Below, piece by piece: positions 9,497 to 17,139 of a stretch of 46,461 nt of DNA. Every line of letters starts with the position of its first letter. Within the stretch, counting starts at the first letter, position 1. This DNA comes from Gemmatimonadota bacterium (GTDB taxonomy: Bacteria > Gemmatimonadota > Gemmatimonadetes > Longimicrobiales > Gaopeijiaceae). The notes under the pieces were generated by a model. That model saw nothing but the letters and a program-made list of their open reading frames with translations. It was not told where the DNA came from and made no database searches. The position numbers and the translations under genes were made by a program. The stretch covers positions 1-46,461 of the forward strand of contig JADFSR010000033.1 of the NCBI GenBank assembly GCA_022560615.1. Reading direction: 5' to 3'.

Positions 9497-9499
9497 CGG

Positions 9500-10264
9500 T
9501 CAAAGGCTCACTCGGAGCACGACGGAGAATTTCTGGTCGTTGGGCTCGGCCCCGGGTGGGGGAATCTCGTCGTGCAGATACTCGTGCTGGATTGCTAGCG
9601 ACAGAGTCGACGTGAGACGCGTCGAGACGGAGTTGCTCATCTCGACGACGTAGTCTCCGAACCCGTTGATCTGCGGTTGCCAGAACGTGACGTGCTGGAA
9701 GGTCGCGCCGGACGCGAACGCGTGATCGAACTTGAACCGGGCGCTCCAGCGCAGCTTGGTCTGCGTCTCCTCTTCCGTCGAGCCGGCTTCGAGTCGGAAG
9801 TCCTCGTAGTCGAGGATGCCGGCAAGGCTGAACGACGCCTTGCTCCTGGCTTGCGCGCCGCGGAAGAAGGTCCACTTCGCGCCGACACCGCCGGTGGCCT
9901 TTAAGTCGAGCTTCCGAATCCGGTCTCGACTCGCCGTTACGTAGGTGAAGGGCGAGAAGTCCGAAACGGGCTTCCAGTCGAACTTGATGGTACTTCGACG
10001 GTCGTCCGCGATCACGCGGTCCTCGCTCTTCCCGTAGCGCACCAAGGCGGAGATCTCGAACTCGTAAACGTCTGTCTGGATTCGGGTTAATGATCCTCCT
10101 GTGCGAAGAATCCCGAAAGAACTGTTGCCAGAGGAACCGTTGAAGCCGAACTCGAGTTGGGAGCGCCAGAGGTTGGGAGCGTCCTGGGCGTCGGCAGGCG
10201 ACGCGGCGGCTCCGAAAAGGATGCCCAATACAATCGAGAACCGGCGAAGTGTGTTGGGAGGCAT
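9500..10264 (-). CDS. DUF481 family outer-membrane protein
   Basis: A 254-residue protein with a signal peptide (FSIVLGILFGAAASPADAQ) and a mature part made of amphipathic beta strands, including GFNGSSGNSSFGILRTGGSL, GVGAKWTFFR, and the closing FSVVLRVSL that ends in a hydrophobic residue as outer-membrane barrels do. This fits DUF481 (YdiY-like) salt-induced outer-membrane proteins. I use the ATG at 10264 (MPPNTLRR); the upstream open frame has no protein-like composition. It is convergent with the copper operon, with only three bases between it and the micro-ORF. Confidence 0.75.
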   Translation of the reverse strand: MPPNTLRRFSIVLGILFGAAASPADAQDAPNLWRSQLEFGFNGSSGNSSFGILRTGGSLTRIQTDVYEFEISALVRYGKSEDRVIADDRRSTIKFDWKPVSDFSPFTYVTASRDRIRKLDLKATGGVGAKWTFFRGAQARSKASFSLAGILDYEDFRLEAGSTEEETQTKLRWSARFKFDHAFASGATFQHVTFWQPQINGFGDYVVEMSNSVSTRLTSTLSLAIQHEYLHDEIPPPGAEPNDQKFSVVLRVSL

Positions 10265-10460
10265 GGCTTTTGTGGGGCCGAAACGTGTGTGATCAATCTC
10301 GCAAGGTCTGCGTCCGGGGCCGCTGCGGCAAGCGTGGCGGTGCCCCGGTCCCCTCGGTTCTACGCTGAACTTCTGACTCCGGACCCTAGCCGAGTGCATC
10401 CACAGGAGCGATTCTACTGCTCCCGTTGAGTTTGAGGCCGTCTGGCCATCCGTCACAGGC
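10265..10460. other. Intergenic region upstream of the DUF481 gene
   Basis: This should contain the minus-strand promoter of the DUF481 gene. I see no gene and no clear promoter boxes. It abuts the inverted-repeat element that starts at 10463. Confidence 0.4.
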
Positions 10461-10462
10461 CT

Positions 10463-10828
10463 AGAAGGGTGATCGGAAAGGGGGGTGGGCCGCGCACATG
10501 GTGCTTGCGCGCGTTCAGGCAAGGAACGACGAGGAGTCGTAGCCGAGCGGGCACCGCCGCCGAAGGCGGTGGTCCGACGAGGAGAGACGATGGATCAACC
10601 GCGCAACCGCCATGTGCCCAACAACAGGATGAAATGAACATACGAGTGTGTGGGTTGCGGTGGCACGGCCCCATCTCCGTCGTTGGAGCTCCTCGACGTA
10701 GCGACGGCTATGCCTTCGAAGCTCCGCGACCCGCGCCATGCGCGGGTGCCCCCTGGGGCCGTGGCACCCGGGGACCCGTGCGTAAGCACGGGTGGCGGCC
10801 CGCCCCCCTTTCCGATCACCCTTCTGGT
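10463..10828. mobile_element. 366-bp element with 31-bp terminal inverted repeats
   Basis: The left end (10463-10493) and the right end (10798-10828, reverse strand) match at 30 of 31 positions; the shared core is AGAAGGGTGATCGGAAAGG followed by a G-rich stretch and GGGCCGC. Homology between the arms continues weakly for another 25 bases. Inside are several hairpins: CACCGCC/GGCGGTG near 10544-10563, CCCGCGC/GCGCGGG near 10731-10747, and ACCCGTGC-GTAA-GCACGGGT at 10774-10793. No frame looks like a real protein, and no target duplication is obvious. It fits a MITE-like non-autonomous element or a structured-RNA cassette. The arms are palindromic, so the ends read alike on both strands. Confidence 0.65.
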
Positions 10829-10861
10829 CGACGTCCGCTGCGCATCGCTAGGAGCGTTCCG

Positions 10862-12565
10862 ATGGTATCATTTCCGCACCCCCGCAACCTATTCCTTCTC
10901 GCGGCGCTGACGATCTCGGTCGCTGCGTGCGACTCGGGTCCGGCCCCCGAGGCCGCCGATCTCGTGCTGCTCGATGGCAAGATCGTCACCGTGGACGAGG
11001 CGATGCCCGAAGTCCAGGCGCTGGCCGCGCGCGACGGGCGGATCGTGGCGATCGGATCCGATGCCGAGATGGACGACTACATCGGTGACGACACCGAGGT
11101 TATCGAGCTCGATGGCAAACTCGCGATTCCAGGATTCATCGAGGGCCACGGTCACTACATGGGTGTCGGGCGCTCGACGCTGCAGCTCAATCTCATGGAA
11201 GTCGCCAATTGGGATGAAGTTGTCGCGATCGTGGAAGCGGCGGTCGCCGAGGCCGTGCCCGGGGAGGTGATCACGGGCCGTGGATGGCACCAGGAGAAGT
11301 GGGACCGGAGGCCCGAGCCGAACGTCGACGGCCTCCCGTTCCATACATCGCTGAGCGCCGTGTCGCCGGACAACCCCGTGATCCTCACGCACGCCAGCGG
11401 CCACGCGACGTACGCCAACGCCAAGGCGATGGAGCTGTCCGGGATCGATCGGAACACCGCGGACCCGGACGGTGGAGAGATCGTCCGTGATGCCGGTGGC
11501 AACGCTATTGGCGCGTTCCGGGAGACCGCGTCGGAGCTGCTCGGACCGGCCCGCCGCGGAGGCGCCGCGCCGGACGCGCGCCGCGTGGCCCTTCTCGCGC
11601 AGGAAGAGGCGTTCTCCAAAGGGATCACGTCCTTCCAGGACGCCGGCTCCGGCTTTGGAACCATCGATCTTTGGAAGGGGATGGTGGATGACGGTAGTCT
11701 GAAGATCCGCCTCTGGGTGATGATTCGGGCCGGGAACCAGTCCTTAGGCGAGAATCTCGCTGCGTATCGCATGGTCGGGTACGGAGAACGCCTCACCGTG
11801 CGCGCGATCAAGAAGTCGATCGACGGCGCGCTCGGTTCGCACGGCGCGTGGCTGCTCGAGCCGTACGACGATTTGCCGACGAGCACCGGACTCAATACGA
11901 CCACGCCGGAGAACATCAGAGAGACCGCCCGCCTGGCGATGCAGCACGGGTATCAGCTCAACGTGCACGCGATCGGGGATCGGGGGAACCGTGAGACGCT
12001 CGACATCTTCGAGGAGGCGTATGCCGCCCAGGGCGACGGCGACTATCGCTGGCGCGTAGAGCACGCTCAGCACTTGCACCCCGACGACATCCCGCGCTTC
12101 GGTGCCCTCGGAGTGATCGCATCGATGCAGGGGGTGCACGCGACATCAGACGGGCCCTGGGTCGAGTCAAGGCTCGGAAGCCAGCGCACGCGGGAGGGTG
12201 CGTACGTCTGGCAGAAGCTCATGGAGAGCGGTGCGCTCATCGTGAACGGCACCGACGCGCCGGTCGAAGACGTGGACCCGATCGCGAGCTACTACGCCAC
12301 TGTTTCCCGGAAGATGAACAACGGGGGTGTCTTCTTCGCGGACCAGCGCATGAGCCGCCTCGAAGCTCTGGAGTCCTATACGATCAACGCGGCGTACGGA
12401 GCGTTCGAGGAGGACATCAAGGGTTCGCTCACCCTGGGCAAGTTCGCCGATATCACCGTTCTGTCGCAGGATGTAATGACAATCGATGAGGACGCGATCC
12501 CGAACACCGAAATAGTGTATACCATCGTAGGTGGAGAGGTGGTCTATCGAGGGGGGGGAGAGTAA
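10862..12565 (+). CDS. Exported amidohydrolase, YtcJ-like
   Basis: A 567-residue metal-dependent amidohydrolase (Amidohydro_3 type). The N-terminus is a lipoprotein signal (FLLAALTISVAACDSG, lipobox with Cys about residue 22), so it is probably anchored outside the cytoplasm. Metal-site motifs are visible: EGHGHYMG near residue 97, LNVHAIGDRGNRETL, RVEHAQHLHPDD and NGTDAPVEDVDP. The C-terminal GKFADITVLSQD is the beta-sandwich return seen in the superfamily. I chose the ATG at 10862 because AGGAG lies just upstream and a signal peptide follows; longer frames run through the inverted-repeat element. The substrate is unknown. Family members act on N-acyl or formamide bonds. Confidence 0.85.
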   Translation: MVSFPHPRNLFLLAALTISVAACDSGPAPEAADLVLLDGKIVTVDEAMPEVQALAARDGRIVAIGSDAEMDDYIGDDTEVIELDGKLAIPGFIEGHGHYMGVGRSTLQLNLMEVANWDEVVAIVEAAVAEAVPGEVITGRGWHQEKWDRRPEPNVDGLPFHTSLSAVSPDNPVILTHASGHATYANAKAMELSGIDRNTADPDGGEIVRDAGGNAIGAFRETASELLGPARRGGAAPDARRVALLAQEEAFSKGITSFQDAGSGFGTIDLWKGMVDDGSLKIRLWVMIRAGNQSLGENLAAYRMVGYGERLTVRAIKKSIDGALGSHGAWLLEPYDDLPTSTGLNTTTPENIRETARLAMQHGYQLNVHAIGDRGNRETLDIFEEAYAAQGDGDYRWRVEHAQHLHPDDIPRFGALGVIASMQGVHATSDGPWVESRLGSQRTREGAYVWQKLMESGALIVNGTDAPVEDVDPIASYYATVSRKMNNGGVFFADQRMSRLEALESYTINAAYGAFEEDIKGSLTLGKFADITVLSQDVMTIDEDAIPNTEIVYTIVGGEVVYRGGGE

Positions 12566-12569
12566 TTCC

Positions 12570-13127
12570 ATGCAGCCCGATCAGGCAGCGAAAGACGATC
12601 AGGTGGTCACCGGCGTGCTGCCGGACATCCTTGCTGTCATCGAGAGCGCCAAGGCTCGGGGTGGTATCGAGGCACTCAGGAAGTTCATCGCCAAGACGCT
12701 ACCCGAGTCCGAAGAGTCCGAGGTCGCGGAGGCTGCCGACGTCGCGCTTGAGATCATCGAGTCGATCCCGATTTTCCTGGCCCGCGCGCGTCAGGAGGCC
12801 CAGACTCGGGGGCTCGGGTCGGTCGTGAACCCGCTGCTGGATCACGCCGAGAAATACTATCTGCAACCGATGGATCTGCTTCCGGAGATGACGCTGGGTC
12901 TCGCCGGCTTGCTCGACGACTCGTACCTGGTCATCCGGATTCTGGGGAACCTCGAGAAGGGGCCGGAGGCGTTCCTCGACTGGGACCTAGACTACCCGGC
13001 TCGTTTCCTCCGGAGGCTCGTCGGACCCGGCCTGGCTCAGAGGCTCGACGCGATCGCGATCCAGGCGATGCAGGATGTGTCGGCCGGTCTATCAGACATG
13101 TGGTCACGAATGAGCCATCCGGCTTGA
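12570..13127 (+). CDS. Hypothetical protein with DUF1232-like segment
   Basis: A 185-residue acidic, mostly helical protein starting four bases after the amidohydrolase stop (ATG at 12570, G-rich ribosome-binding site). Around residues 90-130 it contains YYLQPMDLLPEM, GLAGLLDDSYLVIRIL, which resembles the DUF1232/YkvA motif (D-x-IP-D ... LDD). No signal peptide is apparent. The first half (ILAVIESAKARGGIEALRKF) is a helical region I do not recognise. Function unknown. It is probably co-transcribed with the amidohydrolase. Confidence 0.65.
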   Translation: MQPDQAAKDDQVVTGVLPDILAVIESAKARGGIEALRKFIAKTLPESEESEVAEAADVALEIIESIPIFLARARQEAQTRGLGSVVNPLLDHAEKYYLQPMDLLPEMTLGLAGLLDDSYLVIRILGNLEKGPEAFLDWDLDYPARFLRRLVGPGLAQRLDAIAIQAMQDVSAGLSDMWSRMSHPA

Positions 13128-13175
13128 GATGCATCCAGGGCGGCGCCTCTCAAGCCGGACCGAGCGGGCGGTCGC

Positions 13176-13538
13176 CTAAAGGCCGAGCCAGGTCGTTGAC
13201 TGACCCACGTTGATGGCGAGGTGTTCGCCGTCGGTGCCCGGGGCGGCACCGTGCCAGTGCTCCTCACCGGGATCGATGGCGACGACGTCTCCGGGCTTGA
13301 GCAGTGCCTCGTCTCCGTCGCGGTTCGCGACGACGCATCGACCGCTCAGGCCGAAGAGTAGCTGAACGTCGTCGTGCGTGTGCCAGTGGGTTCGCGCGCC
13401 TTCGTCGAACGTGACCCGGTAGAGACGTACCGGAAGATCGTCGTCCGGGCCGAGCAAACGCTGCATCTGGGCCGGCAGCACGAAGTTCGAGGGGTCCGCG
13501 GGGCTCGGGGGCCGGCTACTCTGAGCGATCGCTCTCAT
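13176..13538 (-). CDS. Small cupin-domain protein
   Basis: A 120-residue single-domain cupin. The metal-binding motif is present as THWHTHDDVQLLFGLSGRC followed by LKPGDVVAIDPGEEHWHGA, giving the usual His-His-(Glu/Gln)-His pattern with Gln in place of Glu. No signal peptide. The ATG at 13538 (MRAIAQSSR) is preceded by GGAAGGA. It follows the selenocysteine methyltransferase gene by 53 bases on the same strand and is probably in its operon. Small cupins of this type include chelate-metal enzymes and sensors; a specific role cannot be assigned. Confidence 0.82.
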   Translation of the reverse strand: MRAIAQSSRPPSPADPSNFVLPAQMQRLLGPDDDLPVRLYRVTFDEGARTHWHTHDDVQLLFGLSGRCVVANRDGDEALLKPGDVVAIDPGEEHWHGAAPGTDGEHLAINVGQSTTWLGL

Positions 13539-13591
13539 TCGATTCCTTCCGGTGTGGTGTGACTCCCCACGCGTCCCTACCTCCCTCCACC

Positions 13592-14383
13592 TCAGTCGCC
13601 GCTGGGTTTCTCCGCCGTCATCATCACTGCTTTGACCCCATACGCTTCCGCCGAGTTCTGCGTCGCCGTCTTGCGGAACCGAAAGTTCGGTACGACCGCC
13701 GAACGAACGCGCTGGAACCCAGACTCTTCGAGCAGCCTGAACATCTCTCCTTCCAGGAGAGCGCCTCCGATTCACGCCGCCCACAGCTTGGGGTCGTTCA
13801 CGATCGAGGGGGACAGCTGCTTCGCGCTCACGATGTCCGTGATCGAGATCCGCCCGCCCGGCTTGAGGACCCGAAACATCTCTTCGACCACTTTCCGCTT
13901 CTGGAATGACAGATTGATGACGCCGTTGGAGATGACCACGTCGACGGACTCGTCCGTCAGCGGGATGCTCTCCATGCGGCCTTCATGGCACTCCATCTCC
14001 AAGCCGGTCGCCGCGGCGTGGGCCTGTGCCTTCAAGCACATCGAGGGATTGAGATCGACGCCAATGACTTTGCCGGTGGGGCCCGTGCTGCGCGCGGCGA
14101 TGATCGCGTCGAGTCCCGCGCCGCTACCCAAGTCGAGCACGGTCTCCCCGGGCTGCACGTTGCTACGCAAATGGGGATTGCCGACGCCAGCAAAGGACGC
14201 GACGGCTCCCTCGGGCGCTTCGTCGAGCGAGTGCGCGTCGTACGCGAACATCTCCGCGGCCTGGCGCCCGTGGAAGAAGTGGAATTCGCCCTCTGGATTG
14301 TCCGCGACGTCCTGGTACATGCGGATGATTTCGTCCTTGAGAACGCTCTCCAGTTCCGCTTGCGCCTCGACGCTGCCTGTCAT
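13592..14383 (-). CDS. Selenocysteine-containing SAM methyltransferase, UbiE/ArsM-like
   Basis: A class I SAM-dependent methyltransferase of 263 residues if the in-frame TGA at 13772-13774 is read as selenocysteine (residue 204). Residues 85-95 hold the SAM loop VLDLGSGAGLD; GVDLNPS, the VDVVISNGVINLS block and FRVLKPGGRISITDIV follow, as in UbiE and arsenite methyltransferases. Just before the TGA is NDPKLWAA and just after it IGGALLEGEMFRLLEESGF. Relatives have LWxxC(I/V)xGAL there, so the TGA replaces a conserved Cys that binds As(III) in ArsM. The frame then stays open to a TGA at 13592. The Cys of prokaryotic ArsM in SNCVIN is Gly here (SNGVIN), so the substrate may not be arsenite. It lies 62 bases downstream of the M14 gene. 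Confidence 0.85.
13745..13761 (-). promoter_or_regulatory. Predicted bacterial SECIS hairpin of the methyltransferase
   Basis: On the minus strand, immediately after the TGA, CTCTCCT pairs perfectly with AGGAGAG around a GGA loop (7 bp). Seventeen nucleotides separate the TGA from the first loop G. Bacterial SECIS elements lie just inside the coding region, with a G at the start of a small apical loop about 16-37 nucleotides from the UGA, so both position and shape fit. This is a pattern match, not a folding calculation. Confidence 0.7.
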
Positions 14384-14445
14384 GCCAAGCTCCCGCTACA
14401 TGGTGGTTGGAAGAGACCGATACCCCCTGGGTTTCGCCAGGGCCG

Positions 14446-17139
14446 TCAGTTCCCGTTCCCGTCTCCCTCCCCCTCGTCTTCGTCTTTCTGGTCGGGCTTC
14501 TCCCAGAAGCCCTCGGTACCCGTCGTCTCGGCCGCCAGAGCGCCATGGAAGAGCACCGCGTTGAAGAGGACCCGGAAGGTGCCGCGCGGCTGGCCGCGCC
14601 ACTGAGGCCGGAAGCCCAGCAAGATCACATGGCCTCCGCCGAGCCGGACGTCCACTGCGGCGGCCTGACCCTGCAGGTGCTCCTCGCCGAGCAGATAACC
14701 GGAGAGCAGCGGGGAGCCGTCGGGCCCGTACGACGCGATCACAGCACCCTCGAAGCCTTCTTCAGTCGTGAAGACGGGACTGCGGTCGAAAAAGATCTTG
14801 CCGCGTTCCGGCATGCCGGCCATGACGGGATGACCCGTGTCGATACGGACCTCGAAGATGGAGCCGGCCGAGAAAAACTCGCCGCGGTCGAGGCCACCCA
14901 CGACGTTGCTCACCGGCAGGTGAAACTCGTCGATGCACAGGTCGCTCGCCGCGCTCATGCACACCAACGTGCCTCCCGCGCGCACGAACGTGTCGAGTGC
15001 TCGCACGCCCTCCTGACCGAGCCCGCCGACGTACCGGGGTGGGGCCGACCCCTTTGCGAAGCCGTCCATCAGCCCACCCGGCCGCTCCGAAGGCAGCACG
15101 ATCACGTCGTAGCGATCTCGCAGGTCGCCCGCGTACACGTCTGCGTTGCGGACGTTGACGAAGGAGAAACCATGCTCTTCGAAGAGCCAGCGCGTCCAGC
15201 CCTCGTCCATGCTGGGGGACCACGGCCGGTAGAGGCCGATCCGTGCCTGTGGGAGTGGCGTCCCGCTGTCGGATCCGCGTGTCGCCTGCAGAGCGAGGTC
15301 GCGCACCAGTCGGTCCACGTCGCTTCCGCTGAGGCCGGAGACCGCATAGCGAGCGTCTGCGAAGCGGACCGTCGCTCCTGCCTGCCATGCTTCGTTCAAC
15401 GCGCGAAAGCTGTTGTTCTGGGCGGGATCGAGCAGTAGCGCCGAGCCCGAGCCTGTGACTCGTCCGGGGCTCGGCCGGATTGCGGCGGCGACCGCATCGG
15501 TGTCGAAACCGACTCCGGAGATGGCGTCGAACGCCGCAGCGTCGACGACTTCCGCGTCCCACGCGGTCGGTTCGGCGGAGAGCGGCTGCATCGCCGCGCG
15601 CACGTCCTCGCCGAGGGGCTGCGTCGCCTCGATGACGTCGACGTCCATCAGGTAGGCAAGCGTCCAACCTGCCGCGTCGTACGGTTGCTCGGGCGGGCCC
15701 TCCGGATACTCGCGCAGGTCCGGATAGCTCTGCACCTCCATGACCTGGCGCGCGAGCTCGCCGAACTCCTGGTCGAGCGGTAGCACCCACGTGCCGGCAG
15801 GGTGCGTGATCCCTTCGTGCGTCACGTCGGAAGTCAGCTCGTAGACCCGTAGCCCGTTGAACGCAAGGCGGCGCAGGAGGTCCACGGGCCCCACGGGGTC
15901 GCGCTGCGACTTGGGGACGAAGTACGCGAACGGTGGCGAAGTCGTGTACTTCCGGATGACGTCGCGACCCGACTGGTACCGGTTGAACAGGAGGTCCTCG
16001 CGGTACTTGGCGGCGTAATCCAGAACCGCCAGCGATGCCACTCGCATGTAGTCGACGGCGTCGCCCAAGCGCCACCACCCGCCTTTCCACGGGCTCGGAT
16101 AGAGCGATTCCGCCCTGAGACCGCGCCGGTTCGCCGGGAAGTCGGAGAGCGTGTAGAAGCGCGGCGTCGCGTAGCGCCAGAGCGCGGTCTCCGTCCAGAA
16201 CGCCGCCTGGTTCTGCATCATCGGCATGTAGTCGACGTAGCCGGGATACCAGGCGTCGAAGCCGGTACCCATGTGCACGGCGCCGGGCATGCCGCGGGAC
16301 TCGAGCATCTGCGCGATCGTCATGCCGAGGGTGTTCACGGTACGCGACATGAGCGGTGGAGCGAAACGGGCGATCGGCTCCGCGAACGGCGGTAACCAGA
16401 TGCGCGTCGGAAACGGCGAGCTCTGGTGATGCACGTAGATGATCTGCGGATCCCACTCTTGCCACGTCCGCGCGATCACACGCGACTCCACCATGTTCAG
16501 CATGTAGGCGTCGCGGTTGTTGTCGTGCCCTACGTATTTCTGGTACAGCCAAGGCATGGGCGCGACTTCGTACTGCGTGCCGACGTTCGAGGAGTACCAG
16601 TCGGCGATCATCGTTTGGCCATCTGGGTTGAGTGACGGCCACAGAACCGTGATCACGTTTTCGCGGATCGCAGCGACGCGAGCGTCCTCGCTCGTGACCA
16701 GCTCGTATGCGAGCTGGATCGTATGCTGCGCGCCCGCGACCTCCGAAGCGTGCAGTCCGCCGTTGATGTCGACGATCGCTTTCCCGCGCACCGCGAGTGC
16801 CCGCGCCGCCTCGTCGGTCAGCTCACCCGGGTGCGCGAGTTGGTCCGCGATCGCCCGGTAGCGCTCGACCTCCCTGAGGTTCTCAGGACTCGAGATCAAC
16901 GCGATCCACCAGTCCCTCCCCTCCGACGTACGCCCGGTGCGCACCATGGTGATGCGATCCGAGGCCGCTGCCAGCCGTTGGAAGTAGTCTATGGACTGCT
17001 CGTAGGTCGCGAGGCGGAAGTCGGCGCCCGGCGCGAAGCCCAGCACGGACTCGGGGGAGGGAGCTTGGGCGGTCCCGGGAACCGCGAAGACAGCGATGGC
17101 CCCCGCGGCGATGAGGGGCGACCGCCAGAAGCTTCTCAC
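14446..17139 (-). CDS. Exported M14-family zinc carboxypeptidase
   Basis: An 897-residue secreted peptidase. A signal peptide (LIAAGAIAVFAVPGTAQA) leads into an M14 catalytic domain: zinc ligands in NGGLHASEVAG (HxxE, about residue 132) and the later His in IIYVHHQSSPF. The distal half contains a glutamine-amidotransferase-like fold with GGLGQEGVRALDTFVRAGGTLV, which is usual for the long M14 proteins of soil and marine bacteria. The tail is acidic and glycine-rich. The start is GTG at 17139, overlapping the TGA of the S9 peptidase as GTGA, so translation is coupled. It presumably trims peptides in the periplasm after S9 cleavage. Confidence 0.88.
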   Translation of the reverse strand: MRSFWRSPLIAAGAIAVFAVPGTAQAPSPESVLGFAPGADFRLATYEQSIDYFQRLAAASDRITMVRTGRTSEGRDWWIALISSPENLREVERYRAIADQLAHPGELTDEAARALAVRGKAIVDINGGLHASEVAGAQHTIQLAYELVTSEDARVAAIRENVITVLWPSLNPDGQTMIADWYSSNVGTQYEVAPMPWLYQKYVGHDNNRDAYMLNMVESRVIARTWQEWDPQIIYVHHQSSPFPTRIWLPPFAEPIARFAPPLMSRTVNTLGMTIAQMLESRGMPGAVHMGTGFDAWYPGYVDYMPMMQNQAAFWTETALWRYATPRFYTLSDFPANRRGLRAESLYPSPWKGGWWRLGDAVDYMRVASLAVLDYAAKYREDLLFNRYQSGRDVIRKYTTSPPFAYFVPKSQRDPVGPVDLLRRLAFNGLRVYELTSDVTHEGITHPAGTWVLPLDQEFGELARQVMEVQSYPDLREYPEGPPEQPYDAAGWTLAYLMDVDVIEATQPLGEDVRAAMQPLSAEPTAWDAEVVDAAAFDAISGVGFDTDAVAAAIRPSPGRVTGSGSALLLDPAQNNSFRALNEAWQAGATVRFADARYAVSGLSGSDVDRLVRDLALQATRGSDSGTPLPQARIGLYRPWSPSMDEGWTRWLFEEHGFSFVNVRNADVYAGDLRDRYDVIVLPSERPGGLMDGFAKGSAPPRYVGGLGQEGVRALDTFVRAGGTLVCMSAASDLCIDEFHLPVSNVVGGLDRGEFFSAGSIFEVRIDTGHPVMAGMPERGKIFFDRSPVFTTEEGFEGAVIASYGPDGSPLLSGYLLGEEHLQGQAAAVDVRLGGGHVILLGFRPQWRGQPRGTFRVLFNAVLFHGALAAETTGTEGFWEKPDQKDEDEGEGDGNGN

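Noticed and set aside
10469-10861. Extended N-terminus of the amidohydrolase through the inverted-repeat element
   Set aside because: The extra 131 residues are low-complexity and start inside the repeat; a signal peptide with a good ribosome-binding site starts at 10862.
13128-13175. Terminator between the DUF1232-like and cupin genes
   Set aside because: No convincing hairpin with a T-run could be found in this short convergent gap.
14160-14546. Minus-strand arginine-rich frame beside the methyltransferase
   Set aside because: Its composition is typical of a high-GC shadow frame; the real genes at 13592-14383 and 14446-17139 explain the region.
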